Shown: positions 40,331 through 50,049, numbered from the stretch's first letter. The stretch: DNA of 64,000 bases from Pseudomonas sp. CHM02 (GCF_000612585.1 NZ_JFCA01000011.1:62001-126000), one strand, 5' to 3'. Numbers and translations: made by a program. Notes: a model not told the origin generated them from the sequence alone.

Positions 40331-41142
40331 TTTTTATCTTCCCAGCCCACCTGGTACAGCTTGCCCAGGGATTTATCCAACGCAGCGCGCACCACTGGCG
40401 AATGCTGGTAGATATCGACGAACTTGATTACGCGCGGGTCGGTCTTGCTCTTGGGCTGGATCACAAACTGGATCACGTATTCCGGGTGGTCGAGGCCGTC
40501 GAACAGCAGCGCCGACTCGGCATCGAAGGTCTTGGACAGGCGGATATACGCCGGGTAGCCCTGCACCAGGTCGGCATCGTCATAGGCGCGCACCAGTTGC
40601 ACGGCCTCGACTTGCAGGATCTTGATCTTCTTCGGGTTGCTGACGATGTCTTCTTCGGTAGCCTTGTAGCCCACGCCCGGCTTGAGGGTGATCAAGCCCG
40701 CCTTGGCCAGCAGTTGCAGGCCGCGACCGCTGTTGATCGGGTCGTTGGCAATCGCCACGCTGGCGCCCTGGGGCAGGTCGTTGATGCTCTTGTACTTCTT
40801 CGAATACAGGCCGACGTTGTTGATGATGCCCGGCGCGTACGGCACCAGGTCAAAGCCGGCGGCGGCCTTGGCGTTTTCCAGGAACGGGATGTGCTGGAAG
40901 TAGTTCACGTCAATGTCGCCGGCAGCCAGGCTGACGTTGGGCGCGATCCAGTCGGTGAACTCCACCAGCTCGACCTTCAAACCTTGTTTGCCGGCTTCGG
41001 CAACGGCGGCTTCGAGGGGAATGGCGAAGGCGGCGGTGGTGCCGATCTTCAAGGGTGCATCGGCGGCGAACACGGCCGAGCTGAACAGTCCGAAAGCCAG
41101 GGCCAGTGCTTTGACTGGGTGGGTGAGGAGCGTCTTTTTCAT
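40327..41142 (-). CDS. MetQ-like substrate-binding protein
   Basis: 271 residues. A Sec signal peptide ([20 protein letters not shown]) without lipobox, then a MetQ domain: [53 protein letters not shown]. It is a distant paralogue of the protein at 27040-27822. First gene of the transporter operon. The ribosome site (GGAAAACC) is moderate. The oxidase genes upstream (41264-45076) share the strand, with a REP pair in between. Confidence 0.9.
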   Translation of the reverse strand: MKKTLLTHPVKALALAFGLFSSAVFAADAPLKIGTTAAFAIPLEAAVAEAGKQGLKVELVEFTDWIAPNVSLAAGDIDVNYFQHIPFLENAKAAAGFDLVPYAPGIINNVGLYSKKYKSINDLPQGASVAIANDPINSGRGLQLLAKAGLITLKPGVGYKATEEDIVSNPKKIKILQVEAVQLVRAYDDADLVQGYPAYIRLSKTFDAESALLFDGLDHPEYVIQFVIQPKSKTDPRVIKFVDIYQHSPVVRAALDKSLGKLYQVGWEDKK

Positions 41143-41188
41143 AATGGTTTTCCAGTCATAAGGTGTCGTTGTTAATAACGCGATCAAC

Positions 41189-41260
41189 TGTGGGAGCTGG
41201 CTTGCCGGCGATAGCGGTCTGTCTGATCTACCGCCATCGCCGGCAAGCCGGCTCCTACAG
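41189..41260. repeat. REP pair between monooxygenase and MetQ-like genes
   Basis: TGTGGGAGCTGGCTTGCCGG at the left, CGCCGGCAAGCCGGCTCCTA at the right. It divides two co-directional units, so part of the transcript may stop or be processed here. Confidence 0.85.
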
Positions 41261-41263
41261 GGG

Positions 41264-42616
41264 TCAGTGTCGGTAGTGGGATCCGGTGTGTTGTTCGGGC
41301 AGGCGAGCCGTGCCGTGAAAGACTTTTTCCCTCAGCGTGCCGGTCTCATAGGCGGTCTTGTACGAGCCACGGCGCTGCAACTCCGGCACCACCAGGTCGA
41401 TGAAGTCCACGTAGCTTTCCGGGGTGACGATGCGCGTGAGGTTGAAGCCGTCCAGGCCGGTTTCGCTGATCCAGGATTCAAGTTCGCCGGCGACCTGTTC
41501 GGGCGAGCCGACCAGGGTGATATAGCGGCCGCCGAGGGCGTGCTGCTCCAGTAACTTGCGCCGGGTCCAGTCGTTGTTCTGCAGGTTCTTGGTGGCCGAC
41601 TGGATCGCGTTGCTCTTCACGTACTGGATGGGCTCGTCCAGATCGTACTGGGCGAAATCGATGGCGGTGGACGCCGAGAAATGCGCCACGCCGGCTTCCG
41701 GGCTGGCGTAGCTCAGGTATTCGGCGTGCTTGGCCCAGGCGAGTTCTTCGGTGGTGCCCACGATCACGTTGAGGCCCATGAACACCTTGATGTCATCCGG
41801 ATTGCGCCCGGCCTCGACTGCGCTGGCGCGCACCTTATCCACCTGGACCTTGGTCGCGGCCTTGTTCTGGCCGCTGATGAAGACGCACTCGGCATGGCGC
41901 CCGGCGAACAGCAGGCCGCGGTCCGAACTGCCGGCCTGGAACAGTACCGGTGTGCGTTGCGGCGAAGGTTCGCAAAGGTGGTAACCCTCCACCTGGTAGA
42001 ACTCGCCGTGGTGCTCGACCTTGTGCACCTTGCCCGGCTGCGCATACACCCGCGCCTGCGGATCGTTGAGCACCGCGCCGTCTTCCCAGCTGCCTTCCCA
42101 GAGTTTGTAGAGCACCTCCAAGTACTCATCGGCCTGGTCGTAACGGCGATCATGCTCGACCTGCTCGGTGAGGCCCATGGCCTTGGCGGCGCTGTCGAGG
42201 TAGCCGGTGACGATATTCCAGCCCACTCGGCCACGGCTCAGGTGGTCCAGCGTGGACATGCGCCGGGCGAACAGATAAGGCGGCTCGTAGGTGAGGTTGG
42301 CAGTGAGGCCGAAGCCGAGGTTTTGGGTGACGACCGCCATGGCCGAGACCAGCAGCAACGGGTCGTTCACCGGCAGTTGGATCGACTCCTTGAGCGGCAC
42401 GTCGATCGAGTTCTGGTAGATGTCGTAGACGCCGACGATGTCGGCGATGAACAAACCGTCGAACAGCCCGCGCTCCAGCGTCTTGGCCAGCTCGGTCCAG
42501 TACTCAATGGTCTTGTATTGGGTGGACGTGTCCCGTGGGTGAGTCCACAGGCCATGGTTGATATGCCCGATGCAGTTCATGTTGAAGGCATTGAGCAGGA
42601 TTTTTTTCTTTGCCAT
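41264..42616 (-). CDS. Flavin-dependent monooxygenase of the NtaA/SnaA/DszA family
   Basis: 450 residues. Typical sequences are KKKILLNAFNMNCIGHINHG, GLFIADIVGVYD-like stretch, NIVTGYLDSAAKAMGLTEQ, GRVGWNIVTGY and FQAGSSDRGLLFAGRHAECV. These two-component enzymes use FMNH2 and O2 to oxidise organosulfur or aminopolycarboxylate substrates; DszA oxidises a sulfone. The ATG directly follows the TGA of the SfnB-like gene, so translation is coupled. No flavin reductase is adjacent. A sulfone or sulfonate is the most probable substrate class. Confidence 0.88.
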   Translation of the reverse strand: MAKKKILLNAFNMNCIGHINHGLWTHPRDTSTQYKTIEYWTELAKTLERGLFDGLFIADIVGVYDIYQNSIDVPLKESIQLPVNDPLLLVSAMAVVTQNLGFGLTANLTYEPPYLFARRMSTLDHLSRGRVGWNIVTGYLDSAAKAMGLTEQVEHDRRYDQADEYLEVLYKLWEGSWEDGAVLNDPQARVYAQPGKVHKVEHHGEFYQVEGYHLCEPSPQRTPVLFQAGSSDRGLLFAGRHAECVFISGQNKAATKVQVDKVRASAVEAGRNPDDIKVFMGLNVIVGTTEELAWAKHAEYLSYASPEAGVAHFSASTAIDFAQYDLDEPIQYVKSNAIQSATKNLQNNDWTRRKLLEQHALGGRYITLVGSPEQVAGELESWISETGLDGFNLTRIVTPESYVDFIDLVVPELQRRGSYKTAYETGTLREKVFHGTARLPEQHTGSHYRH

Positions 42617-43810
42617 TCAGATGGTCCCCCGCAGTGGCGGGTTTTCATCGTTGAGGTAGTAATTGCCCACCGCGTGGTACTTCCAGCGCACCGGGTCGTG
42701 CAGGGTGTGCACGCGAGCGTTGCGCCAGTGGCGGTCGAGGCCGTGCTCGGCCAGGGTTGCCTGGCTGCCGGCGAGTTCGAACAAGGTGCTGCCGGCGGCC
42801 AGGGAGATTTCGGTGCTCAAGGCGCGCGCTTCGGCGACGGCGATCGAGGCGGCCGCCACCGTCTCGGCATTGCTGTCGGCCTGGGCGCGGTCGAGGAATT
42901 CACCCGAGCGTTCCAGCAGCGCTTCGGCGGCGTGCAGGCGGATGCTCAGGTGGCCGAAGCTTTTCAGGGTGAGTGGGTCTTCGGTGGCTTTGTCGTTGCC
43001 GGCGTCGATCCACGGGCGGGTCTTGGTGCGTACAAAGTGCAACGCATCTTCAAAGGCGGCGCGGGCGATACCGGTGTCGATGGCGGCGTGAAGAATCTGC
43101 GCCAGGGGGCCGACCGTGGTCGGGCGCTCGAAGGCACTCTGGAACGGGATCACATCCTGCGCCGCGACCCACACGTTGTCGAACACCACCGACCCGCTGC
43201 CGGTGGTGCGCTGGCCGAAGCCGCTCCAGTCGTCGATCACGCTCAGGCCTTCGCTGTCGCGGGGCACAAAGGCGAGTTGCTGCACGCCGTATTCATCCAC
43301 CACCGAGGTGGGGATACGCTGGGCGTAGATCGCGCCGGTGGAGTAGAACTTGCGGCCGCTGATACGAAAGCCATCACCATCGCGAGTGATTTTGGTGACG
43401 CGGTCATGCGCGGTTTTCGTGCCCAATTCCGCCAGGGCGTTGCCGAAACGCTGGCCGGCCAATACTTCTGCGTACAGGCGTTGTTGTTGCGCCGGGCTGC
43501 CGTTCACACGCAGCACTTCCAAGGCATAGAAATGGTTCTGCGGGATCTGGCCCAGGGAAGCATCCGCCTGGGCTATCAGGGCGATGACCTTGGCCAGGGT
43601 GACGTTGGAAACCCCCGCGCCGCCGAATTCCCTGGGTACGCTGATGCCCCACAGGCCGGAGCGCGAGAACACGTCCAGTTCGGGCAAGGGCAGGCGGCGC
43701 TCGCGGTCGCGCTGGGCGCTGTCGCGGCGAAAGTCTTCAGCCAGGTCGCTGGCCACAATAAGGGCTTGTTCGTCGCTGGTGATGACCGCGACGGGGTGAG
43801 AGAAAGTCAT
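42617..43810 (-). CDS. SfnB family sulfur acquisition oxidoreductase (1)
   Basis: 397 residues, acyl-CoA dehydrogenase fold. RLPLPELDVFSRSGLWGISV, LGQIPQNHF, GRKFYSTGAIYAQ, DDWSGFGQRTTGSG and HTLHDPVRWKYHAVG are hallmarks of the SfnB/DszC group, flavoproteins linked to sulfone or sulfide use. A close paralogue lies just upstream at 43835. It is translated with GGAGA before the ATG and abuts the monooxygenase gene. Confidence 0.88.
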   Translation of the reverse strand: MTFSHPVAVITSDEQALIVASDLAEDFRRDSAQRDRERRLPLPELDVFSRSGLWGISVPREFGGAGVSNVTLAKVIALIAQADASLGQIPQNHFYALEVLRVNGSPAQQQRLYAEVLAGQRFGNALAELGTKTAHDRVTKITRDGDGFRISGRKFYSTGAIYAQRIPTSVVDEYGVQQLAFVPRDSEGLSVIDDWSGFGQRTTGSGSVVFDNVWVAAQDVIPFQSAFERPTTVGPLAQILHAAIDTGIARAAFEDALHFVRTKTRPWIDAGNDKATEDPLTLKSFGHLSIRLHAAEALLERSGEFLDRAQADSNAETVAAASIAVAEARALSTEISLAAGSTLFELAGSQATLAEHGLDRHWRNARVHTLHDPVRWKYHAVGNYYLNDENPPLRGTI

Positions 43811-43834
43811 GATGTTCTCCAGATGTCTGGTCGG

Positions 43835-45076
43835 TCAGATCCAGGAATGGCGAGCCGGCAGAGTGCCGTTCAGGCGATAGGCGCCCACCGCGTGGTACTT
43901 CCAGCGCACCGGGTCGTGCAGGGTGTGCACGCGAGCGTTGCGCCAGTGGCGGTCGAGGTTGAACTCGGCGAGGGTGGCGCGGCTGCCAGCCAGTTCGAAG
44001 AGCTTTTCGCTGACCAGCAGCGACACTTCGGTGGTCAGCACCTTGGCTTCGGCCACCGCGATGGATGCGCGCGCAGCGGACTGCGCGGTGATCGGCGCGG
44101 CGCTGACCTGGTCCAGCACCTGGCCGGCCTTGCGCAGCAGGGCTTCGGCGGCGTGCAGTTCGATCTTCAGCTTGCCGATGTCGGCGATCACATACAGGTC
44201 ATCGCTGGCGCGTTCGACCTTGGCGTCGATCCATGGGCGCGAGCGTTCACGCACGAACGCAATGGTGTCATCCAGTGCGCCGCGGGCGATGCCGGCGTCG
44301 ATGGCGGCCTGGATCAGTTGCGAGACGGCGCCCTGGATAGTCGGGGTTTCGCCGATGCGCCAGTTCTCAACTACCAGCTCCGCGTCCACCGGCACCTGGT
44401 CCAGCAGCACGGTGCCGCTGGCGGTGGTGCGCTGGCCGAAGCCGGACCAATCGTCAACGATGCGCAGGCCTTCGGTGCCACGGCGCACGAACGCCATGAC
44501 TTGCTTGCCCTCATCGTTCAGGGCTTTCACGGCGACCCAGTGGGCAAACAATGCGCCGGTGGAGTAGAACTTCTGGCCGCTGATCACATAGCCGTCACCT
44601 TCGGCAGTGATGCGTGCCTTGAGCTCCAGGGTGTTCTTGGTGCCGCGTTCCGGGCCGCCATTGCCGATGCGCCAGCCGTCGAGGACGCTCTGGAACAGCT
44701 GCTTTTTCTGGCGTTCGGTGGCAGCGCCCTGCAACAGGTGCAGGATGCCGAAATGATTCTGCGGGATCTGTCCGAGGGCCGGGTCTGCCGCGCTGATGAT
44801 CGCGAACACCTCGGCCAGGGTCACGAACGACACCTGCGGGCCGCCGTACTCACGGGGAATGGAAATACTGCCGAGCCCACTGCGGGTGAACTGCTCGATC
44901 TGCGCCCACGGCAGCTTGCGCTGCTGGTCGCGCTTGGCGGCTTGCAGGCGTGCAGCCTGGGCCAGCTCATGGGCAGCCTTCAGCGCCTCTGCGTCGTTGC
45001 GCAGCACGGCGGCCGGCAACAGCAGGGGGGCTACGTCCAGATCACTCTGGGGGGGTGTTACAGCCAAGTTAGACAT
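43835..45076 (-). CDS. SfnB family sulfur acquisition oxidoreductase (2)
   Basis: 413 residues and clearly paralogous to the neighbour: QIEQFTRSGLGSISIPREYG, LGQIPQNHFGILHLL, SGQKFYSTGALFAHW, DDWSGFGQRTTASGT, DRHWRNARVHTLHDPVRWKY. The order is this gene, its paralogue, then the monooxygenase. ATG 45076 has AAGGAG upstream. An A+T-rich promoter region with TAACTTTTGGGAATAT (45234-45249) lies 160 bp upstream. Confidence 0.88.
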   Translation of the reverse strand: MSNLAVTPPQSDLDVAPLLLPAAVLRNDAEALKAAHELAQAARLQAAKRDQQRKLPWAQIEQFTRSGLGSISIPREYGGPQVSFVTLAEVFAIISAADPALGQIPQNHFGILHLLQGAATERQKKQLFQSVLDGWRIGNGGPERGTKNTLELKARITAEGDGYVISGQKFYSTGALFAHWVAVKALNDEGKQVMAFVRRGTEGLRIVDDWSGFGQRTTASGTVLLDQVPVDAELVVENWRIGETPTIQGAVSQLIQAAIDAGIARGALDDTIAFVRERSRPWIDAKVERASDDLYVIADIGKLKIELHAAEALLRKAGQVLDQVSAAPITAQSAARASIAVAEAKVLTTEVSLLVSEKLFELAGSRATLAEFNLDRHWRNARVHTLHDPVRWKYHAVGAYRLNGTLPARHSWI

Positions 45077-45263
45077 CAGCGCCGCTCCTTGGCTGCACGT
45101 AATGCCCTGGCGTTATGCACCGGGGTAATTCTGACCATACCGACCTCGCATTCAATGAAATAAAAACAGAAAAATCAGTGATGTCCGGTGGTCCGGTGTA
45201 TATACCCTAAGCGCGTTAAATATTTAAATAAACTAACTTTTGGGAATATGCATAGAAGGTCTG
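45077..45263 (-). promoter_or_regulatory. Promoter region of the sfnB-like operon
   Basis: 187 bp, A+T-rich from 45215 to 45250 (ATATTTAAATAAACTAAC, then TTTTGGGAATAT). This sequence is shared with the region before the TonB-dependent receptor (17857-17878) and, more weakly, with the region before tauA (62684-62705). It is probably a binding site of a sulfur-starvation regulator or part of its promoter. The hypothetical gene 45264-46028 ends at its right edge. Confidence 0.55.
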
Positions 45264-46028
45264 TCATCCACGTTCGCAAGGTGAGCCCAGCGGGCGTTGC
45301 TGGTAGATCAGCGCGGTCCCGGCGGGGCGGGTCGGCGCCTCGCCGGCAATGCGCAAAGTGCGGGATGGCGCCCAACGTGAATTGTTGCCGACGCGGTCAA
45401 GAATGCAGTACGTCACCTCCAGCCGGCAGTCGTCGCCGGCCTCGACAATCAATGTCGAAGGCACCCACACCTGCACCGCCAGGCCGACATCCCCGGCCTG
45501 TATCTTCGGCAGGTCCAGGCGCGCATCGCCCCAGCGCAGGGTGATGGCATCGCCGCTGGTCATGTTCAGGTAGGGCTCGATGGTCAGGGGGACACCGCGT
45601 CGAACCTGGCTGGCGTTGACGCCGTAGCGGCGGATGGTGTCGGGCAGGCCCACGGGGGCGAGATTCTGGTTCTCGTCGCGGTACAGCGGCGAGGGACGTC
45701 CGCCTGGCGAACGGGTCTTCACGCGTACGAGCGTCTCGGCCGAACGTGCAGGCGCGCGGCCGACCTGCATGACCTGATAATGCACGCGGGTCGGGCCATC
45801 CAGCACGAAGCTTTCCGGGACTCGCAGACGGGTGGCCATGCCGATCTTGCAGGCGGTGACCCGGCGTGAGGCGGCGAAACAGTTGTTCCAGAACAGCTCG
45901 ATCAGGTCGCCTTCATCCATGCCGGGATACGGCGCGATGTCGACCTGCAGGTGTGTGGCGGCCAGCGCATTGATGCCATTGTCGATGGCCTGGGGCAGTG
46001 TCGGGGCGGTGAGCAGGGGGGGCGTCAT
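45264..46028 (-). CDS. Unrecognised protein with two tandem homologous domains
   Basis: 254 residues, no signal peptide and no membrane helix. Two halves share a pattern: VDIAPYPGMDEGDLIELFWN ... LRVPESFVLDGPTRVHYQV in the first (about 28-110) and LTIEPYLNMTSGDAITLRWG ... VWVPSTLIVEAGDDCRLEVT ... YCILDRVGNNSRWAPSRTLRI in the second (about 135-240). This looks like repeated beta-sandwich (Ig-like) domains of a surface, adhesin or tail-fibre type, but I cannot name the family. AAGGAG lies 7 bp before ATG 46028. It follows no clear operon, and 367 bp upstream are gene-free. Confidence 0.72.
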   Translation of the reverse strand: MTPPLLTAPTLPQAIDNGINALAATHLQVDIAPYPGMDEGDLIELFWNNCFAASRRVTACKIGMATRLRVPESFVLDGPTRVHYQVMQVGRAPARSAETLVRVKTRSPGGRPSPLYRDENQNLAPVGLPDTIRRYGVNASQVRRGVPLTIEPYLNMTSGDAITLRWGDARLDLPKIQAGDVGLAVQVWVPSTLIVEAGDDCRLEVTYCILDRVGNNSRWAPSRTLRIAGEAPTRPAGTALIYQQRPLGSPCERG

Positions 46029-46395
46029 ATGTAATCTCCTTGATGCAGCCAGCAGCAATCGCTCCGGACCTTTGGCGCGAGTGAGCGCGGTGGGCCGAAC
46101 AGAACGATTCAGTGAATAGCCGGGATAGGATCCAATCCTCTGGGCGCTAGATAAGAGGGTTGGACGATGGGCGTCAATGGCGGCAAAGGGCTAAATGGCA
46201 GTGTTGGAGAGATTCAGAAGGGTCTGACTGACGCGGGGATATTCAGGTAGGTGCGGCGGGATGTTTTACCCGCGGTGACGACGATTCCCTTGTAGGAGCC
46301 GGCTTGCCAGCGAAGAACGTCAACGATAAAGCGGTCAACCGGATTTACCGTGTTGCCTGAGCGTTCTTCGCCGGCAAGCCGGCTCTACAGGGGGA
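46029..46395. other. Gene-free interval with REP pair
   Basis: 367 bp. Nothing coding is convincing. It holds the promoter of the two-domain gene on the minus strand, a small hairpin GCGGGATGTTTTACCCGC (46257-46274) and the REP pair at 46291-46390. No conserved site was recognised. Confidence 0.6.
46291..46390. repeat. REP pair (REPIN) after tcyN
   Basis: TGTAGGAGCCGGCTTGCCAG at the left, TCGCCGGCAAGCCGGCTCTA then CAG at the right, 100 bp in all. The outermost CTCC of the usual right end has lost one base (CTC). Confidence 0.8.
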
Positions 46396-47142
46396 TCAGT
46401 GGGCGAGAAATTTGCTCAGGAACTGTTTGGTGCGCTCTTCCCTGGGGTTGGCGAACAACGCCTTGGCTTCGCCTTGTTCGACGATCACGCCCTTGTCGAA
46501 GAAGATCACCCGGTTGGCCACATCGCGGGCGAAGCTCATCTCGTGGGTGACGATGACCATGGTGCGGTTTTCCTCGGCGAGGCTGCGAATGGTCGCCAGC
46601 ACTTCACCCACCAACTCCGGGTCGAGGGCCGAGGTGGGTTCGTCGAACAGGATCACCTCCGGCTCCATGGCCAGCGCACGGGCAATCGCCACGCGCTGCT
46701 GCTGGCCACCGGACAGGCGCCGTGGGTAGGCGTCTTCCTTGCCCGCCAGGCCGACCCTGGCCAGCAACTGGCGCCCCAGCGCGACAGCGGCTTCGCGCGG
46801 CATCTTCTTGACCACGGTGGGGCCTTCGATGACGTTTTCCAGCGCGGTGCGGTGGGGGAACAGGTTGAAGCTCTGGAACACAAAACCCACGTGCTGGCGC
46901 AGGCGCCGCACCAGGCTTTGTTGCTGGTTGATCGGCTTGCTGGTGTCGATCTCGATGTCACCCACCTTGATGCGGCCACTGGTGGGTTGTTCGAGGAAGT
47001 TCAGGCAGCGCAGGAAGGTGGTCTTGCCGGAACCGCTGGGGCCGATGATGGCGATGACTTCGCCTTCCTTGACCTCAAGGTCGATACCGTTGAGCACCAC
47101 CTGACCCTTGAATTGTTTGGTCAGTTTTTCAACCACGATCAT
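46396..47142 (-). CDS. tcyN: Cystine ABC transporter ATP-binding protein TcyN
   Basis: 248 residues, GlnQ/YecC family. Walker [10 protein letters not shown], signature LSGGQQQR, Walker [15 protein letters not shown]-loop VTHEMSFA. It energises cystine uptake with TcyL and TcyJ, whose genes lie just upstream (3-bp gap to tcyL). The assignment follows the TcyJ homology and the tcyJLN order of E. coli. Confidence 0.9.
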   Translation of the reverse strand: MIVVEKLTKQFKGQVVLNGIDLEVKEGEVIAIIGPSGSGKTTFLRCLNFLEQPTSGRIKVGDIEIDTSKPINQQQSLVRRLRQHVGFVFQSFNLFPHRTALENVIEGPTVVKKMPREAAVALGRQLLARVGLAGKEDAYPRRLSGGQQQRVAIARALAMEPEVILFDEPTSALDPELVGEVLATIRSLAEENRTMVIVTHEMSFARDVANRVIFFDKGVIVEQGEAKALFANPREERTKQFLSKFLAH

Positions 47143-47145
47143 GCT

Positions 47146-47811
47146 TCAGGACTCCAGGTCATGCCGGTTGACCCGGTCTTCCAGACGATTCTGCAAATGC
47201 GCCAGGATGCTCGCCAGGATCCAGTAGATCAGGGCAGCGGACAGATACATGGTGAAGATTTCGAAGGTCCGTGCAGACACCAGCTGTGCCTGGCGGAACA
47301 GCTCGGGCACCTGGATGGTGGCGGCCAGCGCCGTGTCCTTGACCAGCGAAATAAAGCTGTTGCCCAGGGGCGGCAAGGCGGTGCGCATCGCCTGCGGCAG
47401 GATGGCCCGGCGCAGGGTCTGCGCGCGGGTCATGCCGATACTGGCGGCGGCTTCCCACTGGCCACGCTCGATGGAACCGATGGCGGCACGCAGGATTTCA
47501 CAGGCGTAGGCGGCCATGTTCAGCGAAAAGCCGATCATGGCTGCCGGGATCGGATCCAGCTCGATGCCCACTTGCGGCAAGCCGTAGTAGATCAGGAACA
47601 GCTGTACCAGCAAGGGCGTGCCGCGAAAGAACGACACGTAGACTCGGGCGAGCCAGCTCACCAGCTTGAAGCGCGACAGACGCATCAAGGCCAGGCCGAA
47701 GCCCAGCAGCAAACCGAAAAACATCCCGCCGAGGCTGAGGATCACCGTGTAGTACGCGCCCTTGAGCAGAAAGGGCGCGGAGTCCAGCGCGAGTTGGAAA
47801 CCTGCTTCCAT
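47146..47811 (-). CDS. tcyL: Cystine ABC transporter permease TcyL
   Basis: 221 residues, HisM/YecS family, with about five helices. LLKGAYYTVILSLGGMFFGL, FFRGTPLLVQLFLIYYGLPQ and the EAA-like EAAASIGMTRAQTLRRAILP are typical. TAATG shows a 1-bp overlap of its start with the stop of tcyJ. It is the likely homodimeric channel of the cystine importer. Confidence 0.9.
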   Translation of the reverse strand: MEAGFQLALDSAPFLLKGAYYTVILSLGGMFFGLLLGFGLALMRLSRFKLVSWLARVYVSFFRGTPLLVQLFLIYYGLPQVGIELDPIPAAMIGFSLNMAAYACEILRAAIGSIERGQWEAAASIGMTRAQTLRRAILPQAMRTALPPLGNSFISLVKDTALAATIQVPELFRQAQLVSARTFEIFTMYLSAALIYWILASILAHLQNRLEDRVNRHDLES

Positions 47812-48605
47812 TATTGAGTGACGTCAGCGTTGAAGTACTTCTCGGACAGCTTCTTCAAGGTGCCGTCGGCGCGCAGCTTGTCCAGGGCCTGGTTCACAGC
47901 GGCCAGCAGTTCAGGCTCGCCTTTGCGCAGGGCAATACCGGCTTCCTGACGGGAGAAGGCAGCGCCTGCGGCAGCGGTGTCGGTGGCTTTCTTGGCGTAT
48001 TCCAGCGCGGCCAGGCGGTCGATCAGGATGGCGTCGACACGGCCGATGCGCAGGTCCTGGAACTTGGTCGGGTCATCGTTGTAGGTCTTGATGATGGCTT
48101 TTGGTTGATTGTCCTTGAGCCATTGTTCGTAGTTGGTGCCCAGGCCCACACCGACTTTCTTGCCGGCCAGGTCGTCGGCGGTCTTGATGGTGTCGACGTT
48201 CTTTTTCAGGGTCAGCGCCTGGATACCGGAGACGGTGTAAGGCTTGGAGAAGTCGTACTTTTTCTTGCGCTCTTCAGAGATGGTCACTTGGTTGACCACG
48301 GCGTCCAGGCGCTTGGATTCCAGGGCCGCGAGGATGCCGTCCCATGGCGTAGCCTGCAGCTTGACCTTCACGCCCAGCTCCTTGGCCAGGGCTTCGGACA
48401 GCTCCACTTCGAAACCGCTGAGCTTGCCGCTTTCATCGACAAAGCTGAACGGCGGGTAGGTGCCTTCCAGGCCGATCTTGATCTCGCCAGCCTTCTTGAT
48501 GCTGTCCAGCTGTTCACCCGCGATGGCTTGGCCCATCAGGCCAGCCCCGAGTGCCAGGCCCAAAGTGCCAACCAACAACGTGCGACGGAATACAGAAATA
48601 GTCAT
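47811..48605 (-). CDS. tcyJ: Cystine-binding periplasmic protein TcyJ (FliY)
   Basis: 264 residues. Signal peptide (RTLLVGTLGLALGAGLMGQA, cleavage near IAGEQ), then a solute-binding family 3 domain very like E. coli FliY/TcyJ: VGLEGTYPPFSF-like IGLEGTYPPFSFVDESGKLS, NQVTISEERKKKYDFSKPYT, VGVGLGTNYEQWLKDN, DDPTKFQDLRIGRVDAILID. First gene of tcyJLN. The gene for D-cysteine desulfhydrase lies upstream on the same strand, as in E. coli, where fliY and dcyD are neighbours. An A+T-rich promoter (48725-48780) precedes it. Confidence 0.94.
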   Translation of the reverse strand: MTISVFRRTLLVGTLGLALGAGLMGQAIAGEQLDSIKKAGEIKIGLEGTYPPFSFVDESGKLSGFEVELSEALAKELGVKVKLQATPWDGILAALESKRLDAVVNQVTISEERKKKYDFSKPYTVSGIQALTLKKNVDTIKTADDLAGKKVGVGLGTNYEQWLKDNQPKAIIKTYNDDPTKFQDLRIGRVDAILIDRLAALEYAKKATDTAAAGAAFSRQEAGIALRKGEPELLAAVNQALDKLRADGTLKKLSEKYFNADVTQ

Positions 48606-48779
48606 GAAGAGCCCCTGTGTTTTTTATGTTGAGCGAAGCAGGTGACGCAGTAGTCGTATCCTGCCTTAAAGCGCGAAGCGCGTCTTCGCCTACGGCGCGA
48701 CTATAAAGCGGGTTTTTAAGACTTGAAAATAATATAAATATAAATTGTTATTCGATTATTGAATATACGACCTTTTTAA

Positions 48780-48868
48780 TGTGGGAGCTGGCTTGCCTGC
48801 GATAGCGGTGCAAAGGTCAGCACATTTGTAGCTGACAGACCGCCATCGCAGGCAAGCCAGCTCCCACA
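48780..48868. repeat. REP pair (REPIN) between tcyJ and dcyD
   Basis: TGTGGGAGCTGGCTTGCCTG at the left, GCAGGCAAGCCAGCTCCCAC at the right, 89 bp. It lies between two genes of the same strand. Confidence 0.85.
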
Positions 48869-48887
48869 TTTTTTAGTCCGCTTTTAT

Positions 48888-49883
48888 TCAATTGAATACC
48901 GAGTTGTAGGCAAATAACGCTGGCGCGCCACCGGTATGCAGGAAAATGATCGGCCCGTCCTCAAAGCGCTGACGCCCGATGCCGTCCAGCAAGCCGGCCA
49001 TGGCCTTGCCAGTGTAGACCGGGTCCAGCAGCAGGCCCTCCTGGCTCGCCAGTAACTTGACCGCTGCCAGTGTGCCGGCGTTCGGTTCGCCGTAGCGCGG
49101 GCCGAAGTATTCGTCCCACAGGATCACTTTGAAGGCTTCGGGAACATCCACACCCAGCAACTCGGCGGTGCGTTCGGCCAGGCCCTGCACTTTCGGGCGC
49201 TGGGCTTCGTCAGTGCGGGACACGGTGACGCCAATCACTGGCAGGTTCGGCAGCACTTCGCTCAAGGCCAGGGCAAGGCCACTGTGGGTCCCCGCACTGC
49301 CGGACGCCAGCACCACGGCGGCAAATTCGATCCCACTGTCTTCGATCTGTCCGGCCAGCTCCAGCCCGGCGCGCACGTAACCCAGGGCCCCGAGGGCGTT
49401 GGAACCGCCGATGGGCACCAGGTACGGCTTCTTGCCGTTGCTGCGCAGACGGTCGGCGAGGGCGTTGAGCTGGTCGTCGACGTTGTCGAGGTTCTCCACC
49501 TGTTCCACCTTGGCGTCGAACAGCTCCAGCAGCAGGCGGTTGCCGTTGCCCAGGTAGTTGGGGTCTTCGGTGCCGGTGGGGTTTTCGAGCAGCGCGACGC
49601 AGCCCAGGCCTAGCTTGGCGGCCAGCGCGGCAGTCTGGCGCACGTGGTTGGACTGGATGGCGCCGGCGGTCACCAGGGTGTCGGCGCCCTGGGCGATGGC
49701 ATCGGCGGCCAGGTACTCGAGTTTGCGCAACTTATTGCCACCCATGGCCAGCGGCGTGGTGTCGTCGCGCTTGACGTAGATATCCCTGCCCAACCAGGCC
49801 GACAGCCGCTCGAGCTTTTCCAGGGCAGTGGCGCCGCCCAGTAGTTCCAGGCGGTTAAAACGGTCGAGCTGTTGTTTGATCAT
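48888..49883 (-). CDS. dcyD: D-cysteine desulfhydrase
   Basis: 331 residues, PLP-dependent ACC-deaminase/D-cysteine desulfhydrase family. The PLP lysine is Lys51 ([16 protein letters not shown]), with [20 protein letters not shown] and the phosphate-binding [14 protein letters not shown]. It converts D-cysteine to pyruvate, ammonia and H2S, giving sulfur to the cysteine pool. The tcyJLN importer, which can also carry D-cystine, is directly downstream. An alternative ACC deaminase role is less likely given the context. Confidence 0.92.
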   Translation of the reverse strand: MIKQQLDRFNRLELLGGATALEKLERLSAWLGRDIYVKRDDTTPLAMGGNKLRKLEYLAADAIAQGADTLVTAGAIQSNHVRQTAALAAKLGLGCVALLENPTGTEDPNYLGNGNRLLLELFDAKVEQVENLDNVDDQLNALADRLRSNGKKPYLVPIGGSNALGALGYVRAGLELAGQIEDSGIEFAAVVLASGSAGTHSGLALALSEVLPNLPVIGVTVSRTDEAQRPKVQGLAERTAELLGVDVPEAFKVILWDEYFGPRYGEPNAGTLAAVKLLASQEGLLLDPVYTGKAMAGLLDGIGRQRFEDGPIIFLHTGGAPALFAYNSVFN

Positions 49884-50049
49884 GGCTACGCACGGTTGAG
49901 AAGTATGGGGCGACTATAGGCAGGCACTTTCTCATCGGGCAACCGCCAATCGCTTATTCCGGATGGTTCTTAGCATTGCACCATTGGTTCTTAAGGGCGG
50001 CCCGGGTGCATACCGTAAAGTGAGCGCCATTACGTCAGGAGTGAATACC

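Noticed and set aside
41681..45163. Very long plus-strand open frame (more than 1100 codons) opposite the oxidoreductase genes
   Set aside because: It is antisense to three well-supported genes with clear family motifs. Long shadow frames are expected in GC-rich DNA, and the predicted product has no recognisable domain.
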